This document shows positions 21,659 through 33,902 of a DNA stretch of 64,000 bases, piece after piece (position 1 is the stretch's first letter; every line of letters starts with the position of its first letter). The notes under the pieces were generated by a model. It saw only the letters and a program-made list of their open reading frames with translations, was not told the DNA's origin and ran no database searches. The translations under genes were made by a program, and so were the position numbers. The DNA comes from Pyrenopolyporus hunteri (lineage: Eukaryota > Ascomycota > Sordariomycetes > Xylariales > Hypoxylaceae): contig CADCXC010000001.1 in NCBI GenBank assembly GCA_902806595.1, forward strand, positions 372,001 through 436,000, written 5' to 3'.

Positions 21659-24600
21659 TTTCACGGAGGGATGGGAGGAGGAATGGGGTGCTGGTATGAG
21701 ATAGTAGAGCTTGTTTTACGCAAAAAGAGAAAGCGAAGAGCTTCGGAGCGAAGTGAAGCGGGCGAGGAAGGGAAGAGGTCGTCGTACATCTTTATATACC
21801 TACGGCTTTCTTATTATACGCAAGCGCGGGAGCTCTCCAATTGCACGACCCCACGTTCCAGCGCAGCGTCCCTTTACAGGCAGGTCTATGGACTACTGCA
21901 GGTCTACATACACGCAACAGGGATGGGATGAAATGGGATATATCATGCGGGGTAGCTGTACGGCGAAGCATCTCATAACAGGGAACAAACAAAGCCGGTA
22001 CAGGCGATCACTTATAAAATGATACATTATTCATACGTACCTGTGGACTACATATACGTCGTAAGGAGGCAGGTAATACGCGGTAGAGCCGGTTGGATCG
22101 TTGCCCTTGATCCTAGACCCGAATCTGGTCTCCAATAACCGTAAATGACGTGCCTGACAGGTGACTGGGCCGTAGCGGTGAGCGTGGTCGATCCAACAGG
22201 GTTTCCCGGCGTCCCCTAATGCTCTCACGGATATGCACGTCTACGAGATGTACGTGATACGTGAGCAAGCGTTGGAGCACGAGCACGTAAATCGGGAAAA
22301 GGGCGAGGGCGAGGGCGAGGGCGAGGACGTGTGTGAGATTTAAGCGTTTGTACTCGTAGCATGCGCCGTAAACATGAAGTACATATTTAAAAACGTCGGT
22401 ATTCTAATCAGGACTGCTCGGCGCGAAATGCGTGTATTGGTTATGTACGTACGATATACTATATAGTACGTAGGTATACGCATAGTCAGGGGGCTTCAAG
22501 AGAACAGGGAACGGGGAACAGAGTGGGGTGGGATCTTCAGGTGCCCGTACATCTCGTAGCTTAAAACCGGCTCCAATTTCAGGTCGCCAAGGGTTGGCAA
22601 GAAAGCTTGGTAGAAATTGGGCAGCCCGCCCGTTTCAGCTCGCAAGGGATCGACGAGGACGTTAGCAAATAGGAAAATAGAAACGATTCAACCGTAGAAA
22701 CCCCTCTCACATCTCCCAACGCGGAAAGTAGTTACCACTGCTCCTATGTAAGAAGGAGAGAAGAAGAAAAGAAGAAAGAAAAAGGAATAGGAAAAGGGGG
22801 GGAAGAAGAAAGAAAGAAAGAAAAAAAAGGCGACGTAATCGATTCGCTACCCCTGAGTAATGTAACATCCCATCGATGCCGAGTATACCGTGATGGTCTC
22901 CTTCGTAATACATACCTACCTATTAACATCAGACATTGGAGGTGCTACCGAGATCTCTGGATCTCGTACGAAGTAGAATTGTGATTTCAACTCGAGATAC
23001 ACAGAAAATATGAACAGGCTTTTCTCGCGACGGATTAATACACTGACCACAGTCCCACCCTTGATGCGGCTTTTAAGGGCCGAATGATCTAGCGCCGCGG
23101 GTGGAATGTGTCCTACTCAAGGCTTCACAGTCCGCGTCATCTCGGATCCTGTGAGATATCCCGCTCAAATCAAGTCTAACCTTAGGTGCCTCAATTCCAT
23201 CTTTTCCAACGCAGTATGTTACCGAAAAAGTCACAGTTGACATTACCCAGCAATAATAATAAAAACAACAATAATAGCCTGTCCGAATTTTCCTCGTACG
23301 GGGTAGGTAAACAGGCACACGTCACGAATACATTACCTAACCAAGTCCCAGACACAGTCGCAGTATACAGCGACTAACCATACAACCCGGTTCCCGGCGT
23401 ATCTTAATCCTAGATTCGCAGACGTGGCTGCGCTTTTTCGGGTAGGGCTCCGCCTTAAAGCCTATCCGAAGCCATTTATCTCCGTTCATACCTTACCTCA
23501 CCTCCATACGTATCCAAGACGATCCAGGACGATCCAAGATCTTCAGAAAAGAAAACACCCCACCCTCCCCTGTCCAGGGAGGGCCAAAAATAAGTTCGCA
23601 CCTCCTTCTTAAGAATATTTCATTTCACTCCTTCGGCAGTTTGCAGTAGGATGATGTAACGGCTTTTTTTTCTGTCTTCTTTCTTTTCCCTTTTCCCTTT
23701 TTTTTCCTTTTTTTTTCTTTCGTTGCTTGGAAAGCCCGAAGCCGCCGCCTGCGTCCATCAAACTCCGCGGTTTGGTTATATTTCTAGAAGCGCTCCAGCA
23801 GAAATACGAGTACTAGATATCATACCCCCTAAGCTTAGGTATTCAACATGACGTTTTAGGACGAGGCGAGACGTGCCTGTGCCTAAGCATGCTAGTGGTC
23901 AGGCGGCCAAGCCCAACCGGATCAACCTAGAATTGATGTCCAATCCTCTTATACGGTCAGGAGACCAATCGGGCCAGGTATCGCCATTTGTCTCACATTC
24001 AGCATGCCCAGACCTTTTAATAACCTCCTCGGATTTAAGGCGCATGGCCCGACGGCCTCGACACGATAGAATTAGACACCTTTACACCTTGGCCGTCTAT
24101 GAGCCTAAGGTTAGGCAAAGTTGTGGCGAACGACTCATTTTAAAATTCCTATGTAAGCATAGGTGGTCAGCTCCTCGATAGTCGGTACAGTACGAGTTAC
24201 GAACCTTCGCTCCGTATCCTAACAATCGCTCGGTATGCATTTAATCTCAGTTATTAATCAACCGTCATCAGATACATAACAGACATATCGTATGATAGTA
24301 TAAGGTGAAGGCCCTGTGATCGAAAATTGACCTTGACAAATCCAATTTGAAGGACAAGGGACGGTCTGTCGGCGCGGGACGCTCCCGACCGAACTTATAG
24401 TTCCGTCTGATCACGGTCATATATCCCCCTAACAAACTAATCACCACCCGGCGTGGGGTTGGCTTCATTCTTGCCATGTTTAACACCATAGCTCCTCACG
24501 GCACGGGAAACATAATGAGGTCAGAAGTCGTGTACGTTTGCCTACCTACCTACATAGTAGGTAAGAAGCTAGGATACTATAACTTCCCACCAGCCCGGAT

Positions 24601-25268
24601 AAAGTCACAAATCGGCCCTCAACATCCAGGCTCAAGGTACATCTAAATCGAACGTCGAAAGAACCTCCTCGGTCGAGCGACTTCGTGTTAGATAGGATGT
24701 GATTACTAAAGGCATAGAGCCCCGTTTCGTTATAGGGGTCCGTTAGCAATGACTACCTACCTACCTACCTTAGGTACTTAGGCACTCTGATAAACCCAAA
24801 TCTGAAGCCGCAACTACCTCGCTGAATCTTTGCCTCTGAAATCAACTGCATCATCCTACGTATCTCATCCAATATATTTTCCCGTCCTACCTACTCACAC
24901 ACCTACGCCAGGTATCTGGGGCCTATACTTTCCTAATATAGTATTAGATAACGGCTGAAGATGTCTAATACGCACCCACATACTACGTGACTCTTCGCTC
25001 CCACCACATCCTCCCCCTTATGAATAGACCCTGCCTTCCTCTTGATCTCCTAGCTGATATTCTATGTCACATCTCTATAGTTTATTGTAAGGGGTGTACT
25101 CCCATCTTCTTATAACCTACCTTACCGTCTTGAGAATCACGCTCGCTTCCCCTTTTATATACCGTGCATCTTTTTTTGCACCTCAATCCCCCTATCTAGC
25201 ATATTTAACACGAGTCATCGATATTTTAATGATGCTTTTACGGGCCTCTTTAGGGAAGGTTAATATCT
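21659..25268. other. 3.6-kb gene desert
   Basis: No supportable gene on either strand. It includes the glutamate decarboxylase promoter at its left end, a GGGCGA hexanucleotide array (22300-22326), an A/G tract at about 22748-22832, a T/C tract at 23662-23722, and TACC repeats near 24540-24556 and 24752-24772. The many short frames have no codon bias, no family motif and no splice partners. Confidence 0.5.
22300..22326 (+). repeat. (GGGCGA)n hexanucleotide array
   Basis: About four and a half tandem GGGCGA units inside the gene desert. It is probably a simple satellite without coding role. Confidence 0.8.
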
Positions 25269-27389
25269 ATGGGTACCTCCTCTAAAATTCCCAAGGCGAC
25301 CTGCGAAGAGTTCTACACTCCCACTCCGGCAATGAATAGCACGAATGATTCAACGCCGCCCGTAGACAGCGGCGGTAACGCCTCGCCTTCGGAGGAGAAT
25401 GAGGCGGAAACCGCAAGCGAACGCCGCACTCCCGGGGACAGGGAGTCACTCGCGAAAACGGTACAGTTCGATGAGGAGACGCTTAGGCTATATCGGCAAC
25501 TCATGACACCGCGGGTACGACTGGACCGAGACCCGACGATCTTGATAGCACGAGCTGTGTTTGCGCGACCGCCGATGTATGAACACGCCGAACCTCCTGT
25601 TGGTGATGACCAGCGGCTTCAGGCTACCCTTACTACTCAGGGAGCGACGGGAACCCCTAACGTTCCTATGGAAGAAGGGGAGCGCTCGGAGGCTGGCTGC
25701 GATGAAGGGAGTGGGTAGCGACCACAATGTATGAACATCTCCTTTCTGGTAGCACCGTCAGCCGAGTCGGGCTCTGCAGGCGAGCGGTCGTCCACCCAGG
25801 TGCAACAAGAGTCAGCGCTTGGAAATCCATCGAAAATAGATTCGTCTCCAACTACCAACTCGCCGCCGAGCCCCGTTGAAATAAGGGCTAACGGGAGGGA
25901 TATCTCTGGGCCGTCCCGTTCGGAAGATCAGCACGAGGATAACAACAGCTCAGCGTTATCCCACGACGTAGCGAACCGCGATAGTCCGTCCTGTAATATA
26001 CTGGTGGGACGTTCGGATTTATATTCGGATTCGGGAGCGACTTTGAAGAGAGGTGTGTTGAGCGCGAATTGGCGAACGCGAAGTTCGTTGCTAGCCGCCA
26101 TCGAAGAGGAGGAAGGAGAGGAGGAAGAAGAAGAGCTTCAGCATCAACGGGAGGGCAAATCTGCAAAGAGTACCACGCAAATAGAGTCTACGTCTACGCA
26201 TAGAAAGAACGAAGCTGCTGGGACTACGTCTGAAGTGGATAAGAGAGAGAAGAGACTCAGAAAAAAACAAAGATCAAAGGAGAAAGCTCTCGCTGAGTGG
26301 CAGAACAAGATGAAGGTGGATAAGGCTAGAAAAGAGCGCAAGGAAGCAAGGAGGAGGGGACAGGAGGAAGCCGAGAAGAGGAAATTACGGGTTCCCATAT
26401 CGGCGCAAGATGACGGCAAGGAAGAAATTGAATCTTCGTTCTCCCACAAGACGCTCGAGGACAATATTCAGATGGATAAGAAGCCCGTGGACCGCGATAC
26501 TCAGAAGGGTGAATCGATTCAGAGCCCTCACCATTCGGCCACGGAAGATGGAAAGATGCAGGCTTGCCTCGTCAACAGTCCGGAGGCCGAGGTAAAGAGC
26601 TCCAAGGGGAGCGGCAACGAAGTTGGAGATCGTGACGTTGGGAGTCGTAAAAAAGATGGTAAGAAAGCCGGATACAGGGTTACTGGGATCCGGCCTCGAA
26701 GCTTTTCTTGTACAATCCTCGGAGATTTCGAAGATTTTATAGCGTCGTCTTCCAGAAAAGTTGAGAAGCGATGTGCTTCAGCACCACCGTCGCTCGAGAC
26801 TCCATCACAGCCTGGGCCGCCTCCGCATCCAAGACCGTCACCTCAGCCTCCGTCAGAAGCTGAAGAAATTCCTCCACCATCGACAATCGCACAGCGGGGG
26901 GTCCCGGTTCCTTTACCCCAGTCGTCGCAACGGCAGGGACCATTTGGGCCAAGGGTGCCTAGAATTTTACTCGAAGCTACAAGAAAAAGGATCCACAAGG
27001 GAAAACAGCCAGGCCAAGAACCAAAGGCTGCGGCGACTGGCAGTCATCAAGTTATTGGTTCCCGGCATCACACGCCCATAGGGCAACCTCCGCAGTTCCA
27101 ATATATATATGATAATGGAACAGGCGGAGCGACGTTTAACCAGGGGAACCAGCCCCTCGCTTCTACAAATCAAACGCATCCAAGTCCATTCCAAGGGCCT
27201 CGTCCAAGGCCGCAAGGAAATCAGCTCTGGCTACGACCCCCATCAGAATACCATCACCCACCTTTGACGACAAACATGAACCAGCATTGCCCGCCTTTTC
27301 AAATTGCGCGCGCAAACCCGCTCTGGACAAGCCGAGAATTTACACCAACCTATTATAATACGTGGTCGGGCTACCCGCCACCACCCTAG
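25269..27389 (+). CDS. Hypothetical low-complexity protein, possibly interrupted
   Basis: One reading frame runs from the ATG at 25269 to TAG at 27387-27389, broken by an in-frame TAG at 25716-25718. A 51-bp intron at 25711-25761 (GTGGGT...GTCAG, weak branch site) would remove that stop in phase and give 689 residues; without it there would be a 149-residue product and a separate 552-residue frame from 25731. The N-terminus is acidic/polar with TVQFDEETLRLYRQLMTPRV; the middle is a Lys/Glu/Arg coiled coil (about residues 280-360), and the C-terminal third is Pro/Gln-rich. I do not recognise a family. Amino-acid content is consistent with a disordered nuclear or structural protein, but a decaying gene is possible. 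Confidence 0.45.
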
Positions 27390-28028
27390 GGAGACGGACG
27401 CGCCGAAGGAGCCTTACACGTTTCGCCCCCAACGGCACATCTAATAGGCGACGAAGCAAACATGAGCTGTCGATACATGAATATTCAGCAACACGGTCCC
27501 GTTGACGGTAGAAGAGACGGCCAAGCTGTCCCGACAGAAGGAAGATACCACGGCAACATACGGGACCTAGATGGCATCGGTCAGGAGATAGGTGCTATAA
27601 GGCGGCTGATACAGGATATGAATACTCGGATGCAACAAATCGCGGAAGAAATAGGCATGCAAAGGGAAAGGGAGAGGGAAAGGGAGGAGGAAAGGGAGCA
27701 AGAGAGGGGGCGAGAGGAGGGGAGAAGAAGAGAAATGGAGGAGGAGTTGAAGGAAAGGGAAAAGGAGAGAGACGAAAGTGAAAAGGAGAGGAGGGAGAGA
27801 GAAAAAGAGAGGGAGGGAAGAGAGCTGGAGAGAGAGGAAAAAGAAAAGGTGAGAGATGAGAGAGAAATGGAGAGAAGGGAGAGAGAAATGTATAGAGGGG
27901 AGAGAGAAATTAATAGAGGGATAAGAGACCGAGAGAGGGCTCAAGAATGGGCTATGCAATGCGAGAGTAGAGGTGGAAGAGAATGGGGAGGGGGAAGCGG
28001 ATGGGGAAGCGGATGGAGAAGAGGGTAG
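27390..28028 (+). pseudogene. Open continuation of the same frame: Arg/Glu-rich helix
   Basis: Directly after the TAG at 27387-27389 the same frame stays open for another 212 codons, to 28028. It contains an ATG at 27462 (MSCRYMNIQQHGP) and then about 100 residues of Arg/Glu/Lys repeats (REREREEEREQERGREEGRR and similar), typical of an ER/K single alpha helix, ending in a Gly/Trp tail (WGGGSGWGSGW). It could be a separate small gene from 27462, or the former C-terminus of the preceding gene cut off by a CAG-to-TAG change. I found no frame-preserving intron that would skip the stop. Purine-rich codons make long open frames more likely by chance, so support is limited. Confidence 0.35.
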
Positions 28029-29340
28029 GGTGTAGGAGAAAGGGTGTGGATATGATCGTTAGGCATCGTGATTCAATAGTGTCCGAGCCATTTCGACGAC
28101 AGCGTAGTATAGGTAGACTATTAAGCGGGCTCGTCCGGATTAGCAAAGGAATGTCTTAAGGTACCCAGACGTATTTGGATTATGTCCGAGTTGATTGTGG
28201 AACGTACAGCACGCAGTAATCTTCGTAGAGGAGTTATTAGATGCCAGGTATGTCCTGAGTGTACGAAAGGTTTACTGTGAGTGGCTCCTAAGGTGTTGAT
28301 ATTTCGGTGTTGTTGTAGAAGTTCAGTCGGACCCTTTGCGAGCCGAGCCCATATATACGGTACTTTGGTATCCACGTAACGCAACGCATGGAAGCTACCC
28401 CTCACAGCGCCCGTGGGGTGCAGTATCGGTGGATTAGCTAATAGTTGCAGGTCTCATATAAGAAAAGGAGCAGTCCCGGCTAATCGTCGGCCTGGGCTAG
28501 GTACACAGGTAACGGTACGTACCTAGGTACGCACAGGACTATGCGGTTATCTGATGATACATGTAAGGACTTCCGTACCATGTACCTAGGTACATGTAAA
28601 CTAGAATGATGACGGCAGAGAACAACAGATAACGATAAGACACGCTGCTGCAGGTAATTAAATAAGTGGGATCAATGGAATGAATGGAGAAGTTTAGAGA
28701 TGGAATCCATAATAATAGGTACGATAGGTAGGTACCTAGGTAGATATGTAGGTAGTACATGTATATGTGTACATGTACATAATAACATCGAGCATGCCAC
28801 TTGCATGATGTCGTTCCCCGTTTTTACGTTCCCCATTTCTCTACCCCCCAATTCCCATAGATGGGAGGTGCATGTAGGTTAGTACTGTACCTTGAGGTAC
28901 ATGACCTAATTACCGGCATTCTTGTAATAGACTCGCATAAACCATGACCGTCGGTACCTTAGGCTAGGTACCTCTATTCATATGTATTCCTCACGTTTCC
29001 CATATTATTCTTCACGTTCGTCTCATCACTAATACATCATCATCACTGTCGCTCTCAGATTCCCGTTCCCCTTTCACTCCGCCCCGTCACCTCCCACAAT
29101 CCCACATGTCCTAGATCTGACTGACGTGTCTTGGCTGCTTTCTGAGATCCCCCTAACTTTACTTTACTTTGAATTTACACCACTTACACGACACGGATCA
29201 TAGTAAAGAAGAGAAAGAGGATAGCGTAGCCAAAGAAGAGAGAGGAGAGAGGAGAGAAAAGAGAGAGGCGAGACCTGACAGTCTGTCAGACGGACAGGCA
29301 GATACGGGGTGAACGAGACCATGATTCCTAGGAATACAAC
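28029..29340. other. Intergenic, upstream of the TBC gene
   Basis: It contains GTACCTAGGTAC-type palindromes near 28500-28600 and 28725-28775, and a purine-rich GAGAGA tract at 29203-29275 just before the TBC-domain gene start. No gene is supported. Confidence 0.5.
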
Positions 29341-32300
29341 ATGGATCCCGAGTCAAATGCGCCCCTGGAGCGATCGGCATCACAGCTCTCTGCAGCCTCG
29401 GCCTCGGCAAAGCCGCACCGAAGCCACTCGACGCGCGCAAAGTCCAAGCCTAGGAAACTGATCTCGCAGCCCTCAAGCTCCGCTTCCTCCATCGCCCCCT
29501 CTGACAAGTCACTCACTTCTTTCCCCTCCTTCTCGCCCCAATCCCCACGATACGAGCCGTCCTTCACCACTCCCGAGTCCAATGCCTCCGTCCTTAACGT
29601 TGACAGGAACCCGTCCGCAAATCCAAACAGAAACTCCATCGTCGATACCCTGACCTCGTCCGACGCCTCTAAGGCTGCGCGTGACGCGTTGTTCGACGAC
29701 GCCCCCTTAACGACGCACAAGATACCCGGTGCTCTGCACCATGCCAACGATGAGCATATCAGACATCTCATCGCAAAACATGGGGCTGTCAACCTCGTGC
29801 GCCAGATCGCCGAGGACCTGGCGCGTCGCGACCTAGAGATTACTCGATTAAAGAGGAGAGCGGACGAGAGAGAGCGGGCGCTAAGGAAGATAATACGAGG
29901 ATGTGGGCTATCAAGCTTAGACCTCGAGACAAAGCTTCGATCGGTAGAAGCAGAGCTCCAGGCGCAGGATAAGACAAAATGTGCTGTAAACGGGGACGTT
30001 TCCGACATGATGAACGATGCGATGCACGATTCCATGTCCTACAAGGCGTTGGGCATCAACGAAACAAACGATTCGACGGTCAGGGCTAGCAATCTGTCCG
30101 TTCCGAGGGATAACAATCCTCTTAGCAAGGGCACGATGAGGGCATGGAAAGATTATCTATGGGGGGGTGGTGGAAGTAGAAAGGCCAGCAGAGCTGGTAG
30201 CGTCGCCGAAGACGGTCCAAGGACAGCTATTCGCGCGCCAACACCGGGAGATCGTCGCCCTACTATTCAAGAAGACCTGTTCACCCCGCCGGACGTGGAA
30301 TCTGCGCAAAGCTCTAGTCGCGCTTCTAGCATCTACTCCGGACATGCGACCAGGAAGCCCTCGGCATCCTTTGCCAGCATGGCTTTGCAACTGGTGGCAG
30401 GGAAGGCCTCCTCGCTCCGCGACTCCGATTCTATCAGAGGAAGATCGAATTCGGGGGACCAAGCCGCCTCGGTGAGATCATCGTCAAATGCTAGCACCAG
30501 GACAGGTGTCTCGAACCGAGGCGTATCCACGCAGGGGGGCCCTAAAGCGCTCATGTCTATGCGGCGGGCAACTCCAAAACCTGTCCACTCGCAGCAGTCG
30601 CGGCAGCGGGAGAGGTGGGAGGGTGCGGGGGCGAATCCGGAGAGTCCGTCGGCGGCGAGATCAGATAACTACGGCCCTGTTGAGATGGACACCATATTTT
30701 CGCCCGAAGGCCAGCCGCCAGCTCTGTCGCAATTGTACAATAACTACAATAACAGCGAATACTTGATCGATCGCTTTGGCTTTATTTATGATCAGCGTCG
30801 GAAGAAGAGGCAGCGCGAAGCAGCTAAAGTCGCTTCGCAGATGAAGAATGGACACGAGATGCTTTCCGGCGCGAGATCTAACATCTCGCCTAACATGCTT
30901 GATGATGATACGGGCTCGACCGAGGAGGACCGCCCGGAGAGCCCGACTTCGGTCGAGGGCCTTGTCGACCAAGGCAAACCGAAGCGATGGCAGGATTACC
31001 TCAGAATTGCTACTTTCCCAACAGAACTTCTATCGCATACACCGTCTATAGCAGCACCGAACATAGAGGTACTCGAAGGGACCGAGCCATCCAAGTCCCC
31101 GGGACTGATTAACTCGGACGATCGCGGATTCGTCCCGCCTGCGAGTACCGCACCGGCGGCCCTAGATAGAGAAGCGAGCCCGGCCAAGCAGGAGGAAGAG
31201 TCGGCTACGGCTACGCTCGTCCATGAAGACGTTGAGCCGGTTAAGCTTTTGCTGAAGCAGCTGAGCGACGTCCACGACACCCTGCAGAGAGAAAAGGCGG
31301 TGCGCTGGAACGAATTTCTACGAAAAGTGCGCGCCGAACGCCGGCGCGAGGGCGAGGCAGCGGCCGCCAACGCGGCCGCTGCTGCGGAAGCTCGCTTTCA
31401 GACTGCGCCCGTCATGATTCCCGAAGCCAAGCTCACCGACGGCGAGACTATCGGGATCGCAGACCTAGGTGTTAAGGGGAAGGTCGGGCGCGCGAAATGG
31501 ATCGAATTCAGGAATCTCGTACTCGGCGGCATTCCTGTAGCGAACCGCCCCAAGGTCTGGTCAGAATGCTCCGGTGCACTCTCTAAGCGAACCCCCGGAT
31601 ACTACCAGGACCTTGTCTCGCGGCCTAGCGAGGGAGACGACGCGGTGGTGATCTCGCAGATTGAGATGGATATCAACCGCACGCTGACGGACAACATATT
31701 CTTCCGCAAGGGCCCCGGCGTCGCCAAGCTCAACGAAGTCCTTCGGGCGTATGCTAGGCACAACCCCGAGGTTGGATATTGCCAGGGCATGAATCTAATT
31801 GCTGCGAACTTGCTGCTCATCATGCCGTCTGCTGAAGACGCTTTCTGGGTCTTCGTGTCGATTATCGAGCGCATCCTGCCACCCGGGTACTACGACCACA
31901 GCCTGATGGCATCCCGCGCGGACCAGCACGTGCTGCGGCAGTACGTCAGCCAGGTGCTGCCGAAACTGTCGCAACACCTGGACGCACTAAGCATCGAGCT
32001 CGAAGCGTTAACATTCCAATGGTTCCTGAGCGTCTTCACAGACTGCCTATCGGCGGAAGCCCTGTTCCGCGTCTGGGACGTGGTACTCTGCATCAACGAC
32101 GGCAGCACGTTCCTGTTCCAGGTAGCGCTGGCCTTGCTCAAGCTCAACGAGCGCCAACTCCTGCTCTGCGACACCCCCGCCGCCGTCTACACCTACATCA
32201 ACCACCAGATGACCAACCACGCTATCAGCATCGACGGGCTCATCCAGGCCTCCGAGGGTCTGCGCCGCGTCGTCCGTCGCGAGGACGTCGAGAGGCGCCG

Positions 32301-32577
32301 CGCCGCCGCCATCGAGGCCGACCGTCAGACCGCCAGGGAGCGGGAAGAGCGCAACGCGCAGAGGCGAGCTCAGGCTAAAAGCGCTGCGCCACCTGCCCCC
32401 GCCCCCGCGCTCGTCGTCGAGGACAGCAGCGAGGCGGCTCCGAGCCCACCATCGGGCGAGGCTAGTAGCGAGAGCGGGAGCATCGCCGGGTTAGACGCCG
32501 GCGGCGAGGAAGGCGCGGGGAGTATCCCGCGGGCGCGGACCCCCGCCGAGGAGGAGGCGTCGTTTGCGCTGGGATGA
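29341..32577 (+). CDS. TBC-domain Rab GTPase-activating protein
   Basis: Intronless, 1078 residues. The first 600 residues are Ser/Thr/Pro/Arg-rich and probably disordered, with a short coiled coil around residues 155-205. The TBC domain (about residues 720-970) begins KWIEFRNLVLGGIPVANRPKVW and shows both catalytic fingers: the arginine finger in IEMDINRTLTDN and the glutamine finger in VGYCQGMNLIAANLLLIM. EALTFQWFLSVFTDCL and FRVWDVVLCI follow. It should accelerate GTP hydrolysis by a Rab protein in membrane traffic; which Rab cannot be told, although the domain resembles the Gyp2/Mdr1 and TBC1D2/8 subgroup more than Gyp1. The C-terminus has a basic helix and a Pro/Ala/Ser tail. Confidence 0.9.
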   Translation: MDPESNAPLERSASQLSAASASAKPHRSHSTRAKSKPRKLISQPSSSASSIAPSDKSLTSFPSFSPQSPRYEPSFTTPESNASVLNVDRNPSANPNRNSIVDTLTSSDASKAARDALFDDAPLTTHKIPGALHHANDEHIRHLIAKHGAVNLVRQIAEDLARRDLEITRLKRRADERERALRKIIRGCGLSSLDLETKLRSVEAELQAQDKTKCAVNGDVSDMMNDAMHDSMSYKALGINETNDSTVRASNLSVPRDNNPLSKGTMRAWKDYLWGGGGSRKASRAGSVAEDGPRTAIRAPTPGDRRPTIQEDLFTPPDVESAQSSSRASSIYSGHATRKPSASFASMALQLVAGKASSLRDSDSIRGRSNSGDQAASVRSSSNASTRTGVSNRGVSTQGGPKALMSMRRATPKPVHSQQSRQRERWEGAGANPESPSAARSDNYGPVEMDTIFSPEGQPPALSQLYNNYNNSEYLIDRFGFIYDQRRKKRQREAAKVASQMKNGHEMLSGARSNISPNMLDDDTGSTEEDRPESPTSVEGLVDQGKPKRWQDYLRIATFPTELLSHTPSIAAPNIEVLEGTEPSKSPGLINSDDRGFVPPASTAPAALDREASPAKQEEESATATLVHEDVEPVKLLLKQLSDVHDTLQREKAVRWNEFLRKVRAERRREGEAAAANAAAAAEARFQTAPVMIPEAKLTDGETIGIADLGVKGKVGRAKWIEFRNLVLGGIPVANRPKVWSECSGALSKRTPGYYQDLVSRPSEGDDAVVISQIEMDINRTLTDNIFFRKGPGVAKLNEVLRAYARHNPEVGYCQGMNLIAANLLLIMPSAEDAFWVFVSIIERILPPGYYDHSLMASRADQHVLRQYVSQVLPKLSQHLDALSIELEALTFQWFLSVFTDCLSAEALFRVWDVVLCINDGSTFLFQVALALLKLNERQLLLCDTPAAVYTYINHQMTNHAISIDGLIQASEGLRRVVRREDVERRRAAAIEADRQTAREREERNAQRRAQAKSAAPPAPAPALVVEDSSEAAPSPPSGEASSESGSIAGLDAGGEEGAGSIPRARTPAEEEASFALG

Positions 32578-33902
32578 TAGGATTCTTGTAGGAGCAGAAG
32601 TACTTGAAAGAAGACTGTCTAGCAGATGCGAAAAGACAGAGGCGAGAGAAAGATATAAGAGGTCTTCGACGAAGAATAATCTATCTCCCGGGAACGTGAA
32701 TCGAACTTGTGGGCGGTGGGCGCTCAACTGGCAGAAACAGAGGCGGAGGGAACATCATTAGCATAGCGGCCGGTGGCTGGCTGCCTCTCTTGCATTGGTA
32801 TTTTGCGCCGGGGAGTTGGCGCTTTGCTTTTTTTTTAATCTTTCATTATTTCGTTCTTTTTTTCTTATTACAGGCCGCTTTTCTTGCGTCTCTTTCCCCC
32901 CTCCTCTTTTTTTTTTTATTTCATTTTACTTATCTAGACTGAGATTGGACTTGGACCATGCTTGCATGCCATGATACCCCCTTCCAACCCGCACGGAATT
33001 TTCTTTTTTTTTTTAACCTTTTGTTATTCTTTTAATGAGAAGTGCATACATAATCGTGCATATTTAAGCGAACAGAGCCGAAGTGAGTGGTCCAACCCAA
33101 AAACCAGAAGCATCGATAGGGTTGTGAGCGAAGAGAAGCAGACGATGGAATATGAATGGCGAAGGGATGATATTGGTCTAGAGCTAGGGAAGGGAGGAGG
33201 AGAGAGTGAAGGAAGAAGACGAGATGGGCCCGTGGCCGTAGGGGTTGTGGTGTAAGGTCATCTGTGCTCAAATGCGTGTGTCCATACCCGTACTTGTTCT
33301 CGTTCTCGTCGTTGGACTAGTTCCCCAAGCTACCATCAACGAGACGAGACGAGTCGAGAGAAGATATCGAAGGTGGGATGGAGCGAATGTAGGAGGTAGA
33401 CGAGAGCTTAAGCGGTTGAAGTGGCTTGAGTGAGGTAGCTAAGCTCGTCGGAATTGCTCCAGAGCCCAAAATCATCAAAAAAAAAAAAAACAGTTTATAC
33501 CCCAGTCTCTACTTCCGGCTAATTGTTATTTTTGTGAGATGCCGTTGTGTCGAGGTGTATACATACAATAAATATTTATATCCGAGTCGAGCCAATGTCA
33601 TGATATCACGATTCGCTTCTTGATGTCTAGTAATTAGGGAGAATAATTCATACCTTCCTACGGCTAATAGGCACTAACCGCCCTCGGGGTAGAATAACAA
33701 TCATTCCCGTTAGCTTTCGTTGCTAAATTGTTGGTTGTCCAGTTCATGATCATTTATCCAATATTAGTTTTCTGCATCCTCTGAGGAGTTCCTTGAAAAT
33801 AACACTAATTGAAGCCTCTTCACTCAAAGATTAAAAAGTTCCCAAGGGAAAACGGGAAAGAAAAATAAAAGAGGAAATGGTTTTTAAAATAGAAAAAGAA
33901 AC
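32578..33902. other. Intergenic, TBC gene to tRNA
   Basis: It holds the 3' region of the TBC gene, long T tracts (about 32828-32915 and 33002-33015) and a 13-base A run near 33478. Nothing coding is supported. Confidence 0.45.

Noticed and set aside
22300..22326. CRISPR-like direct repeats
   Set aside because: Pure tandem hexamers without spacers; this is a eukaryotic nuclear sequence and no CRISPR array exists here.
25716..25718. Programmed TAG readthrough
   Set aside because: The following bases are CGA, not the CTA readthrough context, and a 51-bp in-phase intron explains the stop more simply.
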